A DNA stretch of 64,000 nt, from positions 39,993,515 to 40,057,514 of the forward strand of contig CM055110.1 in NCBI GenBank assembly GCA_029204225.1. Direction: 5' to 3'. Of the stretch, positions 1 through 12,329 are shown in pieces. A program made the translations under genes and the position numbers. The stretch's first letter is position 1. Each line of letters begins with the position of its first letter. The notes beneath the pieces were generated by a model that saw only the letters and a program-made list of their open reading frames with translations, ran no database searches and was not told where the DNA came from. This stretch comes from Diphasiastrum complanatum. Its lineage: Eukaryota > Streptophyta > Lycopodiopsida > Lycopodiales > Lycopodiaceae.

Positions 1-625
1 CTCCCACTCAAACTCCTCCCCAACCTTCTCCTCTTCATACCCCTCCTCACTTTTCTCGTGATCGCCTTCAAACTCCTCTCCAAATTTCTCATGTTGTAGT
101 CAACTCCCCCACTCCTCTCGACACTCCCTTTTCCATCTCTCCATCAACTGATGTCTTGCCCTCCTATTACATAGATGCGGAGAAGCACATAGTGGAGGAT
201 GGTCACGGTGGTCGCGTCATCACTCGCATGAGGCAACTCACGCATGTGGTCTTCAACATGGACATTTTCAAGGACTGGCACAAACAAAGTGATGAGAAAA
301 AGAATTATATCCTTGACCAGTTGTATAGAAAATTTCTAGTCCCCTCCCATGATTTGGAATTTGACCAAATCTGGATGGGTTGACACATGGGAGGCATGAT
401 GAGCCACCGCAAATCGGAGATCCTAGATGCGATGAAAGTTGGCAAATCTAGGTCATACAACGTGCACAAGAACGATTGGAAGTTTGCATAGAACGAAATT
501 TGAGAAAATCTAGATTATTTCAAGCAACAAAGAGAGACAACTAAGAAGCGTATGGATACGGTAGTGCCCTCACACCAGATGGGTAGTGGTGGCTAAGGTT
601 CTTTTTATGCTCGAGTCAGATGGAG
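1..625 (+). pseudogene. Transposase_24-like fragment of a CACTA-type element
   Basis: A short open stretch (156-383) translates to a segment with RVITRMRQLTHVVF and IFKDW motifs. It is clearly the same family as the minus-strand pseudogene at 19,846-20,735, which has the same motifs in the same order. After a TGA at about 380, the homology resumes in another frame around 510-610 (KQQRETTKK, then a GSGG segment), so this copy is broken by a stop and at least one frameshift. The C-terminal pattern (KQQRE..KK followed by H/Q..GSGG..SF) resembles the end of plant Transposase_24 domains carried by CACTA elements. That family assignment is an inference from pattern, not a database match. The 5' part lies outside the window or is lost. 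Confidence 0.5.
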
Positions 626-718
626 TCCATTTTTAGGCCAGAATGGAGCTAGTTTATTTTGCCCTAAATTTCTTTTTGATTTTGTAATAATCCTCAACAT
701 AGGGTGCCATTTTGACAA

Positions 719-816
719 GGATATACCAAGGGATGCCCCTTGGTATATCCCTTGGAAGAGACATGCCACCAACAGTCTTTTTAGAGGGATATACCGATGG
801 ACCTCGGTATATCCCT
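719..816. repeat. Two consecutive short perfect stem-loops
   Basis: Stem 1 has perfect 14-bp arms at 719-732 and 737-750 (GGATATACCAAGGG and its reverse complement) with a 4-nt loop. Stem 2 has perfect 13-bp arms at 785-797 and 804-816 (AGGGATATACCGA and its reverse complement) with a 6-nt loop. Both contain the core GATATACC, so they look related. They sit just 3' of the Transposase_24-like fragment and could be its terminal/subterminal structure or a MITE remnant. Function unknown. Confidence 0.75.
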
Positions 817-1369
817 CGGTAACTCCATGCTACAAACATGCAAAAATGAGATGAAGAAGCCTTGATTACCGAGGTAATTATCGAGGATCTCATTTCGAGA
901 CTTACTTCATGGTGTATACCAAAGTTTATGATGTTTTTTCAAAAAAAAAATCTTCATAAAAGCCTCGGCAATAGGGTTGGAAATCCTCCAGAATGTTGTA
1001 GTGGTGTGAACTATATATTCAAAGAGAAGGAAATAGTACATTAGGACATCTACCTTTTGGAGATTTTACTGCATGGCAAAATGGACCTCGTTATGAGATA
1101 CATGTCCTGACTCATTAACTATAAATGCATGAGACTTGGCACTCATAGCCACTGCATAAACAAAATAAAATAAAAAATTGCTAAAGCCAAAAGCTCATGG
1201 TCAATACAACACTTACATAGTCTAATACAAACAACCATACCACACCTCTACAATGCAATAACACCAAACTTGCAAAAAAGAGTGAGCAAAAATGGGCTCG
1301 ATTGAACTAAAAATAAAAAATGAACAACCATTGGATTTTGATATGCACTAGTATTCATTAGAATCCAAA

Positions 1370-1760
1370 GTTTGCACCCAAGTATAGACATCCCATCAAA
1401 TTTGAATCGTATCAAATTATTGATGTGGACATCAGTTCCAATGGCCATGTTAGATGCCAAATTATTGCATTGCGGCATCTATCAATTTGTTGGATTACGA
1501 AGTCCATTTCAAAATTCGATAATGTAGTCCATTATAGATCCAATGTAATCCATGAATTAATTCCTCTATTAACATCACAATTGACATCCAAACCTGTGGA
1601 TAACTCAATGGTTACAAAGATATTAGTTATGAATTCAACTAAATGAATTCTATCCAAGAAATTAATATCTAGTATTAAGTGATTATTTACAAGGATTAAC
1701 AAAATCTTAACTGCGAAATACATTTCCCGATCACACTTACTACTTTTGATGTCCACTATT
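1370..1760. repeat. Dispersed repeat shared inverted with 18,600-18,810
   Basis: The stretch around 1,410-1,540 (GGCCATGTTAGATGCCAA followed by TTGTTGGATTACGAAGTCCA) reappears as its reverse complement near 18,670-18,800. In both places it lies downstream of a Transposase_24-like fragment read in that fragment's sense. It is therefore probably non-coding sequence of the same element family. The rest of 626-2,199 is AT-rich with no gene that I can support. Confidence 0.55.
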
Positions 1761-2199
1761 CTTCCCCCCTTAAAATTTTCAATCCCCTAAAAATCTTTCA
1801 GCTAAGGTACAACGAAGATATAAAGACATTAGTAAATGTAAAAAAATGAATTATTGTAAGAAAAAGTCTAAAACAATTTCATTTCTTTCCTATACCTGGG
1901 TTAAAATCATTGATATACAAAAAATCACCTACTAGTATGAAATGGTACTAGTCTGATGTTTTGCATATAATTCACCATAGGATTTAACTGGAAATGAAAT
2001 CAGTTTTTTTTTACTTTTGATCAGTTCCCAACAATTACAGATTTTCCAATGTAATTGGACTGTTTTTCTTTTTATTGACCGGTTTGACATTACTCCGTCA
2101 ATTGTAACAAAACTATGAAAACAAAATTACATGAATGGAAATCCTACCAATAGGATTTCAGTAACTCTTAAATTGATCCAAACAAGATTTCACTGCTCA

Positions 2200-2990
2200 G
2201 ATAAAGAGTACTTGTCATCACTCATTCTATGTAGTCATTTCATATTGTTTGATGGTTTCCAATTCAATTTTGACGAGTATCTTGCACTAATGATTAGCAT
2301 TAACTAGAAATATACCAAACAAGTAACCCATTCCAAATTTTAACCGAACTTGAAATTCAATTAAAAAGAAAAAAATTCAATTTTAAATTTCTAACTAATA
2401 AAAACACATGCTTCCAAAGTTTTTCAGTCACCATCAAGCATAGTACCAGAAAAATTATATTTTTCTGAACCGAGTACCATCTTGGAACCTTGAGAAACGA
2501 GTATCTTGTCGTCAATCCTTAATCTATGAACCAAAATGATAGACGATTACAAAAAGAAAAAGCCATAAGAATTTCCAAGAATTTTTATTCCAAAAAATCC
2601 CATTTGAAATCCATGAGTACAATTTAACTCCCTTTACCTGGGTTGGCCACTTCTTGAATAATCGGCATGCACCATAACAGTCACGTGTCACCATGAGGAT
2701 GTTGACTATCGAGAAGACCTTAAAAAAAATGGTAAAGGCCTACGCACCCTGATTTCAAATTTACGTAATTACTTGAAAATTTTACGTTAATAACTTAAAG
2801 CAAAAATTTTACGTAATTTAAAGGAAAAATTGCCAAAGGTTTTTAAAGTTAAGCACATTTATATCTTAATATTGACTATGACTTTTATTTCTATACGAGA
2901 CTTTGATATTTAGGTAATTACTCGAATTTGAAATGGTAGGCTACGCATGTCCCTTTAAGACTAAGGGAAAGAGGCCACAAAAACCCTAAA
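2200..2990. repeat. Dispersed repeat, second copy at 51,590-52,290
   Basis: This AT-rich non-coding block (starting near TCATTTCATATTGTTTGATG and running through AATCGGCATGCACCATAAC and GAGGATGTTGACTATCGAGA) is repeated in the same orientation at about 51,590-52,290 with small indels. It has no coding potential. It probably belongs to the non-coding part of a large element, because in the second copy it lies directly beside CACTA sequence. Confidence 0.8.
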
Positions 2991-3142
2991 GGGGTTGTGA
3001 GAGAAGAGGCCAGGACCTCCCAACAGTCTCTCAGCCGTCGTAATTGATGTTTGGGCTTGTAGCGGACAGGTGTCCCATTTTGATAGGCTCTGAACACAGA
3101 GCCATAGTGCTTTGTTGAAGGGCCAAAACTTTAATTATGCTC

Positions 3143-3270
3143 GGTAGTGGGCCGTGAGCAGGCCTGCTACACTCTGTAAAGGTAGCCTTCAACACACCTC
3201 GCCGCAGGACGGCTCGGTGCGTGAAGGTTGCCTGCTACACATTGTAGCGGGCCTGCTCACGCCCGCTACC
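3143..3270. repeat. 128-bp GC-rich imperfect palindrome (foldback/MITE-like)
   Basis: The outer arms are 3,143-3,171 and 3,243-3,270 (GGTAG.GGGC.GTGAGCAGG and its complement). The homology continues inward (GGTAGCCTTCAACACACC against GGTGCGTGAAGGTTGCC), so almost the whole segment folds on itself with scattered mismatches. It stands out as GC-rich within AT-rich DNA. A foldback element or a decayed MITE fits best; an inverted-repeat small-RNA source is possible. The surrounding 2,991-3,600 holds no supported gene. Confidence 0.65.
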
Positions 3271-3599
3271 TAGTCCATAACCACGTAGCAGGGTCACGCT
3301 TTGACTATGGCAGACAGCCCATTGTGCTATAGCTTTCAGCATGCAACCACCCACCACGATGCCTTGGACCTCCGTCAGTTCTACACCACAGCAGCCACCA
3401 ACAGCCAAGGAAAGCGTCAAATAATCAAGATTTCAACTGGAAAAGTTCTTTGGATTCCTGCGTGACTTAGCTGCGCCTTCTTCCATTGAATGATCATATC
3501 TTCAATGACCTCCATCCTCACTAAATTAGCCATCCCTCCTGTCACAGAGAATTTAGGTACTGGGTGCATGCATTCTTGGAACTGTTTTCAAATAATCAT

Positions 3600-4760
3600 G
3601 ATTTTATGTGGGGGTGTCGGGATAATTAGGTGTGACAGATGCAAGAGTCATAGTATCACGCTCCATCCGCATTGCTTTTCTACGACGAGGCCTGCTAGAT
3701 GCACGTGTGGGACTCGAGGTCGCATGAAGCACAACATCATCGGCATCACTGCCACCAATGATGTCCCCAACCATTTCAATGTCGTACGACAATGGGATGA
3801 CAGTTGGTGGTGATGTGGCCATGAGAGTGTCTATGGGAGTGGCCTTTGGTGTGGGAGATGTGGCCCTGGGAGTGTCTGCGAGGGTGGCATTAGGTATGGG
3901 AAATGCCTTGAATATGGAAGAATATTGATGATGTGGGGTGTACGTAGTGTACTGTAGGGGAGAATAGGCAAGGGGGGAGAACCGAGGGGAGAATAGCCAA
4001 TGGGGACGTTGAGATGGAAGAATAGTTGGGGGGGGGGGAGGGGGGGATTGGAAGTGAGTGGGATGAAAACCCCATGGTGAAATGTGACCTCACAGACTAT
4101 AGCCAAGAGGACAGAACTCAGTGGCAGTGGGTCCAGAGAGAGAGAAAATGTGAGTGGTGAAAGTGGATGTGCCGGATTTTTGAGGTGTGACAGATGCAGA
4201 AGTCATAGTATTGTGTGTCGTATGTGTCTCTCGAAGTAGAGACTCTCCACGATGAGATGTGCTACACGGACGTGCAGGACTCATGGCCACATCAGGGAGA
4301 TTCGGGTCATCGCCACATCCTCCACAATAGGAGACACCAAGGCGGCTCCTCCTCCTGTAGCGAGAGTGTCGGAAGGAAGCACCGGCAGTAGCACAATGGA
4401 TGGGGGTGCGACTCTCGTCGGAGTGACCCTAACAGGAAGGGAAAATATGTGACTGGTCTACACGAGGAGTGTACTGAATCTCCTTGGTTGATGATGTGTA
4501 CTCAACCAATCTGCTAGAGCTACGAGCCTCGCGTCGAGCCCTTAGTCGATCTAAGACCCTATCATGCTGCGAGGATGTCAAAGTATCAAGGTAGCTAATG
4601 AGATGAGTCTCACTCATAGAAGAAAGACGGGATGACCCGTGACTATGACTATGGCCTGACCTTTGGCTAGAGGATCCACCCTCTGACATAACGGGTGCAA
4701 CGGAAGAAGAGGGATAAATACTGCAAACAACCAATAAGAGTCTCAAAAATAGTAAAAAAA
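3600..4760 (-). pseudogene. N-terminal part of a CACTA-type accessory ORF, decayed
   Basis: Minus-strand segments here match the N-terminal half of the pseudogene at 19,846-20,735. Both contain a D.NDVVLHA / DADDVVLHA motif, a basic RPRRRK or RPHRRK patch, and DTMTLASVTP.YPDT. A second, weaker version of the last module (THNTMTSASVTPQKSGT) lies at about 4,180-4,290, so the ORF seems to contain an internally duplicated module. Further upstream (to about 4,690) is a serine-rich segment with ETHLISYLDTLTSSQHDRVL, then a (CT)n tract. Several frames are needed to follow it, so this is a pseudogene. The Ser/Pro-rich composition fits a disordered N-terminus. Function not established. Confidence 0.5.
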
Positions 4761-4766
4761 ATATCA

Positions 4767-4913
<147 letters not shown>

Positions 4914-4929
4914 CACCTTTTTGCTCTTG

Positions 4930-6425
4930 TGTTGCCCCCATGAATGACATGCTAGCATGCTGCTATTGTAGCTTTGAGATCCATCGTGCAACTGCTTTCG
5001 TCACAACTCATGCCTTTTCCATTGTTTTCTGAGTGGTACTTGAGACTCCACGTCCGCGTGGCTGATGCTCCATCACTGCTGCATCAAGTATTGATCAAGC
5101 ATTGCTCGTTGTCATCCACATTGCCAGCTACTTTGCAGAAGTTTTGCTAGAGAGGCTATGGCAAGAATAAGGAAGGAAATTATAGAACTCAAGCATGAAA
5201 TTACAACCATCAAATGTGCAGTTCCCTCCCATGTAGCTACTTCAACTACAATCCAAGACTTTGAAAGTAAAGTGGAGTAGATACAATGCAAAAGGCTCCT
5301 CTTCACAAAGAGAGAGTCTCTTAAATAAGCAAGAGAGCTCCTTAGGTGGCATCCTAGTGGAATTTCCACATTTCACAAATTACAACTGAAATGGTGGCTC
5401 ACTCTACTTTCTTTAAGAGGGGTCTACTTGCATTTATTACATTAGCCTAGAAATACTAGTTCCTACATGGTCATTCCATCTTCCGGGATTCACCATGAGG
5501 CTTACACAGTTCTTGCTTGTCGTTCCTAACTAGCATTTCTCGGCTCTCATGTTCGGCTCTCAGTCTTCGTTAGTCTCATCTTCTCAGAGACCTCGTCGGT
5601 CTAAGGTGAGAGGTGCTCTTGAGTTGCTATGTCCCATTATCTTGGGGATTTGTCAGAATCAGCCAACATCCATTGAGCTCCGTGATCATGCTTGTTTCTT
5701 GAGTGATGCATTCATGATCTTGCCCTTCCCTCCTTTGTGTGTGGTTGTGGATAGTAGAGTGGATTAGTTTTTCTGCTTTTCTAGAGTGGATTAGTTTTCC
5801 TTTCTTGCTTGTGGATTAATGTAGGATTCAACATTCAGGTAAACTAAATAGTCTGGGTTTGTGATGTAATTCTTGCATATCCCCTTACAACCTTATTCTT
5901 GATGTTCTTGGGATGTCCAATAATCAAAAGACTGGTTGGTTTCTTGATTCTTGGACTTCTTAAATGCTGCTAGAATAGTTTCTTGTTTCACTTCTGTGGA
6001 TTATTGCAAGTGTAGTATGTTTAGGATCTGATTATAACTCATTTTTGTAGTATTAGAGTAGGATTTCAGTCATTGTTCGACGGTTCTACATGCTGATTTT
6101 ATGGTTGAACATTTTGGCATGCATGCTTGATTGATTGTGGTCGTTAATGCATGTGCTTCAGTGCAAGAGTGACAAACCTGAGTGTCCTCTGACAGGTAGG
6201 ACAAATACTAAAACATTAATCAGTCTGTTTCTGTATGATCTAGGCATTGTAACAAACAAGAAAACATCTAATAAATGTCCAAATGAGTCTGGTAACAGAC
6301 AAAAACTGTTCAAAATTGTTCTAAAAGAACAAGAGGAAGCCGGTAGATCCTCTGCAACAGAGGACCTGTAAATAAATCTCATGCAACCTTTTAGAGGTAT
6401 TGAGTTTGAAGTAGTAGACACACTT
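4930..6425. other. No supported gene
   Basis: About 1.5 kb without recognisable coding homology. Short ORFs (for example 5,549-5,767 and 6,135-6,371) have no recognisable motif, no supporting splice structure and no paralog elsewhere in the window. I see nothing firmer here. Confidence 0.5.
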
Positions 6426-7118
6426 TTCTCAATTTAATGTGGTGAACCATGAGGTTTAAGAACGTCAACGACCTACACACCACTACCTCTTTGGTGTTGT
6501 CTAGGCGAAATATCCAATTGACACAGACAACTCAATCATAGAGCCAGTTAGACCCTTTTGCTTTCTCAATGGATTCGTGTCATCACTAATATTGTTAGGG
6601 TTATGGTTTGTGGTTAAGTATAGATGAAAAATTGATTTATATGTTGGTATCGCCCTCGTAGCTTTGACTCAATACCTACAAAATCTTGGACTATGATACG
6701 GGAACCACGCACACGCACACACATGAATAAATTAAGATCCTACAGATTAGAGTAGCATGAACTGGTAAGTATGAAATATAAATCAAGATACTACGAATTA
6801 GGGTAGCATGAATTAGTAAGCATGAAACATAAATGAATGGCATCATACTTACATGCACACACACACACACACACACACACACCCTAAACTGTAAACCCTA
6901 AACCCTGAACACACATGAAGAGAAAAAAAAAAAGAGAGCACAATAGAGTGCTAATCAAAACCCCTGAACCGTACAATTATATCCTATTCCATAATGTCAC
7001 CACATGCTCCCTCCCTGCGGCGTTTGGGCTTTCTTGTGGAAGTTATCGTCCAACAAGAAACATTTGAACTACACACCTTCCTAGAATTGGGAGTGTTGGT
7101 TACTTTCAACTCTTTCAT

Positions 7119-7120
<2 letters not shown>

Positions 7121-7205
<85 letters not shown>
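7121..7205. repeat. (CT)n(CA)n compound microsatellite
   Basis: A CT run to about 7,141 followed directly by a CA run to 7,205. It lies inside unit 1 of the composite array. Confidence 0.98.
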
Positions 7206-7206
<1 letters not shown>

Positions 7207-7647
7207 CATGAAACATAACTAATACACAACACATATATTAAGAACTTGCAAATTAAAGTAGCACAAATAAATTAAGATTCTACAAACCAAAGTAGCATGA
7301 ACTGGTAAGCATGAAACATAAATCATAGATACATATGATTTAGGGTAGCATGAACTAGTGATCGTGAAACATAAACGAATGGCATCATACTTACATGCAC
7401 CCTAGACCCTAAACCCTAAACACACACGAAGGAAAAAAAAAAGGAGAACATAGTAGATTGCTAAACAAAACTCATGAACCGTACGATTATTTCCTATTCC
7501 AGAATGTCACCACATGCTCCCTCCCTGCGGCATTTGGGCTTTCTTGTGGAACTTATCATCCAACAAGAAACATTTGAACCATGTCTTTAATGAAAGAAAA
7601 CATAGGCTACACACCTTCCTAGAATTGGGAGTGTGTTGGTTACCTTC

Positions 7648-7650
<3 letters not shown>

Positions 7651-7740
<90 letters not shown>
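7651..7740. repeat. (CT)n microsatellite
   Basis: A 90-bp CT run at the same position within the next unit of the composite array. Confidence 0.98.
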
Positions 7741-7745
<5 letters not shown>

Positions 7746-8217
7746 AAAACATAACACATAAATTAAGACCCTTCAAATTCAAGTAGCACGAATAAATTAA
7801 GATCTTACAAATTAAAGTAGCATGAACTGGTCAGGGTGAAACATAAATGAAGAGATTATGATTTAGGGTAGCATGAACTAGTGATCATGAAACATAAACG
7901 AATGGCATCATACTGACATGCACACATACACACGCACACACACAACCTAAACCCTAAACCCTAAATACACATTAAGAGAAAAAAAACAGAGAGAACATAG
8001 TAGAGTTCTAATCAAAACTCTCGAACCATACGATTATATCCTATTCCAAAATGTCACCACATGCTCCCTCCCTGCGACATTTGGGCTTTGTGGTGGAACT
8101 TATTGTTTGGGCGTTTGGGCTTTCTTGTGGAACTTATCATCCAACAAGAAACATTTGAACCATGCCTTTAATGGAAGAAAACAAGGGCTATGCACCTTCC
8201 TAGAATTGGGAGTTTTG

Positions 8218-8329
<112 letters not shown>

Positions 8330-8734
8330 CTTTGCATTCATTAGAGGACTTCTAAATAAAAAAAAGGGCCCTTTGTAAAGATTCTCTTTATATTTTTTCT
8401 CAAATTTTTCTTACAAATGGACCAATCAAAACACTCAAATTTGAAATCTACGTAACGTAACTTCTTGAGTCCACATTAAAGATGGCATAACTTTTTACTG
8501 GTAATTCCGATTTTAGTGGAGTTTGGTGCGTTGAAAAGCACTCGTGCGATTTCCAATGTATGTTACATGACATACTTCTGAGCAACAATAAAAAATTTAT
8601 GGTGAGTCAAAGCTATTAGTTGAAAATAGTGTATAATATTTTAATAATTCTTAAGGGATCTTTGCACGGGTTCATATTAGGGCCTTTTGGAGCTCAAAAC
8701 TCCCCTAATGTTGGATCCATTTGATGGTGGTTTT

Positions 8735-9240
8735 TATGTAATGTGCTAAAGTAGTTTTGATTAGCAAGGTCACTTCCTAGCTCTTGCTGGAGTAAGACTA
8801 ACCTTTATTGATGGATTTGTTGGACTCAACTTGTATGTATCTTCTAAAAAGCCAAGTATACTTGGTATTAAGCATGTTTCAAAACATTATTGAAACTTTT
8901 GTATAGCTCGGTTCAAACTTGTGTTTTGAAACCAAGTCACTTCAAATATATGTTGAGAAACTGTCTCAGCAAGACTATCAAGGCTCTAAAATCAGATAAT
9001 GGTTGACAATTATTGGTTAGTCTATACTTGAAGGAAAAACATGACTGGCTTGAGATTGGAAATCAATTGTTTTTTTTGGCCAACTATGGAGTTCGCTAGT
9101 AGGTTCAAAAAAAACATTTTCTAAGAAGTCCCTCGAATCAAGGACAAAGGTAACTAAGAAGAGATCAACAAGGTTTCCATGTGGTGAAAGATTATAAAGA
9201 ACGTATGAAATCTGCAGTATTGTAGTTTGTTAAGTTTATT
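8735..9240. repeat. Dispersed repeat, second copy at 42,955-43,450
   Basis: The non-coding block beginning TTTTTATGTAATGTGCTAAA and running through TTTCAAAACATTATTGAAAC to AAGAGATCAACAAGG is repeated in the same orientation at 42,955-43,450. In both places it follows a (CT)n-ending unit of the composite repeat, so the two probably belong to one larger repeat. The intervening 8,346-8,734 resembles (reverse complement) the sequence near 58,720-59,050 (a spaced GTATGT.A.ATGACATAC pattern). No gene. Confidence 0.8.
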
Positions 9241-9689
9241 ACCACAAAAAATAAGTATAACAAACTAATTTTACACAAAGAACAACAAAGATCCATATGG
9301 AATCCTATATAAGCACCAGAAAACTGGATATCCAGTTGATAAATAGAAGTTTTGGCATCAAAATAGCCATCGAAATAGGCACTAATTTAACAAATCCCAT
9401 AGATTCTCATATTTCGATAGGCATTTTGACCCTCTGTAAGTTTGGATCTACAATAAAAAAAAACTCTAGATCTACAATACGCTCAACTATGGATCAACTA
9501 TAGATCTACACACTCATAATAAACTTTGAAATAGCAAATCCTGCAGATCTGCCTATTCCAACTGCCTCTCCAACCTGCCTGTTACCTTAAAAAACTTTTG
9601 TGGATCCGTCGACTCCTTTGCATCAAAATAAACCTGCATAGAAAACGTGGAGTCAATAAAACCAAACTACAATCACATTCAGATGGATA

Positions 9690-10400
9690 CTATGATGTAA
9701 GAGAAAGAGAAAGTGAGAAAAATAGATAGAGAGAGAGATTACCTTGTATCCAACAATAAAATAACCTCCATTCTACACTTTTCTTTTTTTTCTTGAGCTC
9801 ACCACGTTTGATTTTGCAATGAGTAAGCAAAGAGTAAGGGTAGGAGGAACAAGAAAAAAGCAAGAGGAGGAAGCAAAGAGCAATAACAAGAGAAGCAAGA
9901 GCAAGAGGAGCATTCAAACATGAGGAGAATAAGGTGAATGAGGAGGATAAAGAGAGTGAGAAAGGATCAACAAACAAGGGAGAGGACAAAGGCAGCATGT
10001 ATGTCCCTTGCTACCATCACCCACTCCTCTTCCCTCTTCGAAAATGCCGCGACAATGGCCAATCTTTTCGAAATTTGCAAGAATATGTCTCACCCTCGGT
10101 ATACACCTCACATTAGTTTCAGTATTCGGAGGGCTGTTCCGAGGCCCTGATTAAATTAGATTCAATATTCCATGGTATCTTCCGAGAGGTGTATTTTGAC
10201 ACCTTCACTAAATGCTAAAATCAACTCAAAATTGTTGCATTCTGATACACAATTATCAAAGATTGTCGACCGTTATATTCCCAAGCCTTGTCAAAGAATA
10301 TGCAGTGCATTGAAAGACACAATTTTTTATCTGCTAAATTGTACTCATTTGGCAAACATCAACATATTTGGCATCCAATCACTATTCTTGGGCGTCCAAC
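9690..10400. repeat. Dispersed repeat, diverged second copy at 52,340-53,290
   Basis: A purine-rich block with AAGAGCAATAACAAGAG-like runs, then GGAGAGGACAAAGGCAGCATGTATGTCCC, and later TTGCATTCTGATACACAATTATCAAAGATTGTCGA. Its counterpart is at about 52,440-53,250 in the same order and orientation. The purine-rich part gives long but meaningless frames. The pair lies beside CACTA copies 1 and 2 respectively. Confidence 0.65.
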
Positions 10401-10779
10401 TACCAAAATTCTGAAATTTGACTTTTTTCAAAAGTAGTGATTTTGCAAAATAGTAATTTTCAAAGGATCCGTTTACATATGTCCGGACCTATTTCCAATA
10501 ATCTGAATAATCGTCAATATAGTATACTAATGGAACTGGTGAGAACTTTGATTATCATAAAGGCCTACATACCAAAAGCAAAAAAGAATTGATCAAAAAT
10601 ACCATATGAGCGTAACACTATTTTCCTGTTGTGAGATATCATGCCATACTTTGCCAATGACACATGGTGACTAGATGTCAACATGTGACCTCAGTGTAGA
10701 AAGAATCTTTAAGAATTTGGATGTTTAGGAATTTTGATCAAATACCTTGAACCCCTCAATTGGATACAGAGGTAGAATT

Positions 10780-11424
10780 GTATGCAAACCTTAGTTTTCA
10801 TTGGTTTAGAAAAACTGAAGAGCGATGCTAGCCATGTAATGATGCACATAGGCATGGTTCGCATATCTAGGCAAAATTCAATCCATGTCTATGTGCATCA
10901 TTACATGGCTGGCCTCGCTCTTCACATGATTGTAGTTGGCCCTGTCACAAACAATGAGGATGAATCACAAAATTTTAACTAGCCTTGTCACAAATATCAA
11001 TGAGTAGGGATTTAATAAGACCTATCTTAAAATTTGGTTTAATTTACCTTGTAGTGCTAAATTCGAGAGACTAGTTGCACATGATTCGCTCAAAATTAGT
11101 TATTATAAAGATGCCTTGTATTCGTCTCAATGCATTCAATTAGTTTGTTTTATGTATTGTTGATCATTTCTAATTTTTTGTTCCATCCATTGTCAACCGT
11201 CAAGGTGCACCGATGCAAATGGCAAGTTCACGTTTCTCATATTTAGATGATGAGGCAGGACCATCACATATTGGATCAAAGGCCTGGATACACCAGAGAA
11301 TACCATGCCCATGTACATGATGTAAGTATGCACTGCGATGAGAGCAACATACTACTAAATCACACGTTCACATGTATGAACAAATTGTGAGAGAGTAATT
11401 ATTTCTGCGGACGGAAGTTGGTTT
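10780..11424 (+). pseudogene. CACTA (En/Spm) transposase 5' part with Transpos_assoc-like remnant
   Basis: Around 11,215-11,420 the plus strand, read with stops, gives an IPCPCT.CKYALR segment, then SHV.MYEQI and FLRTEV. This follows the CPC..C / HL / GF...Y pattern of the Transpos_assoc region at the start of CACTA TNP2 transposases. A second copy lies at 50,640-50,820. The reading frame is interrupted by several stops. The segment is cut at 11,424 by the copia A element and resumes at 15,995. The family assignment is strengthened by the DUF4218-like ORF further along the same strand. Confidence 0.6.
10818..10922. repeat. 40-bp-arm stem-loop, conserved in the CACTA paralog
   Basis: The arms are 10,818-10,857 and 10,883-10,922 (AAGAGCGATGCTAGCCATGT against the complement of ACATGGCTGGCCTCGCTCTT), with a few mismatches and a 25-nt loop. 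The same hairpin occurs at 50,225-50,328 in the second CACTA copy. The shape is like a MITE or a small-RNA precursor hairpin. Confidence 0.8.
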
Positions 11425-12119
11425 TGTGAAAGTACTGTACTTTAGGACCATAAATGGATCTACAAAAGATCCACAAGAGTGATTGGATGCTTGCTTAACA
11501 ATCTATCAAAAAACTAGACACAAAAAAGTTGATCTAGATTGGCAATTTGACAAACAACAAGCATTAACAATCAAAAGCATTGATAAACATTGAAATCCGA
11601 GCCCACACGTGTGTAATACAGGCTGTAGTACGGCCTTCAACCTGAGAAACAAGTAGAAACTGATTTGGTTTCATTTGGATCACAAAAACTCAATGTACAT
11701 AGTGAACTAGCTTGAGATTGCCAATGAGCTCCAAAAATTTTCTATCTTCTCACTATGGAGAGAGGGAATACATAGCAAATTCGACTTCCTTCTTGAAGTT
11801 AGGTGGATTTACAGCATGTAATAAGGAAGTTAATCACTCTCCTTGACCTGAAACCCTAGTCTATTTCCTAGAGTTATGCTTGGTAGGTAGCTAGTTGGTC
11901 AAATTTTCACCTTAAACTTAGGTGTAGGTCCTATAAAGTAGGGATGACCACCAAATAGACATGACCAACTCTCTTGACTTGACCTAACCTACACTAGGAT
12001 GGGTTTCCCATGTGGAATCATGGCCTCACATGTGTGGGACCCACTTGTGTACACAATTTACACTATTCTACATGGTTTTTGATCAAGCTAGATTTGCCAA
12101 TTTTTGGCAATTCTTCACA
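11425..12119 (-). repeat. 3' LTR of copia A
   Basis: A 695-bp LTR with terminal TGTGAA...TTCACA inverted ends. It matches 15,294-15,994, 17,355-18,047 and 61,072-61,773. The polypurine tract lies immediately inside at 12,120-12,128. Confidence 0.95.
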
Positions 12120-12329
12120 CTCCTCCTCAAATTTAGCTTGATCTATTTACAACTCTCTTGATAGATGAATGAAAGCTTTTAGAAGTGTCTAAAAAATCGA
12201 GCTACAAACAAGGAACTTTTGAGACTCCAATAGAGAATGATGTCCATGAAGGATCTTTCACCACCTCTTAGAGAATCCCTTACAAGATGTTCCATAAATG
12301 TGTCTATATACATGTAGCACACTTCAAAA

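Noticed and set aside
6884-6908. CCCTAAA runs as evidence of a telomere (also 7.4, 7.95, 21.1, 21.6, 21.95 and 54.0 kb)
   Set aside because: Only two or three units each, degenerate, and part of a dispersed repeat; interstitial motifs and not a chromosome end.
9914-10150. Overlapping ORFs in the purine-rich block
   Set aside because: The diverged copy at 52.4-52.6 kb does not preserve any of the frames.
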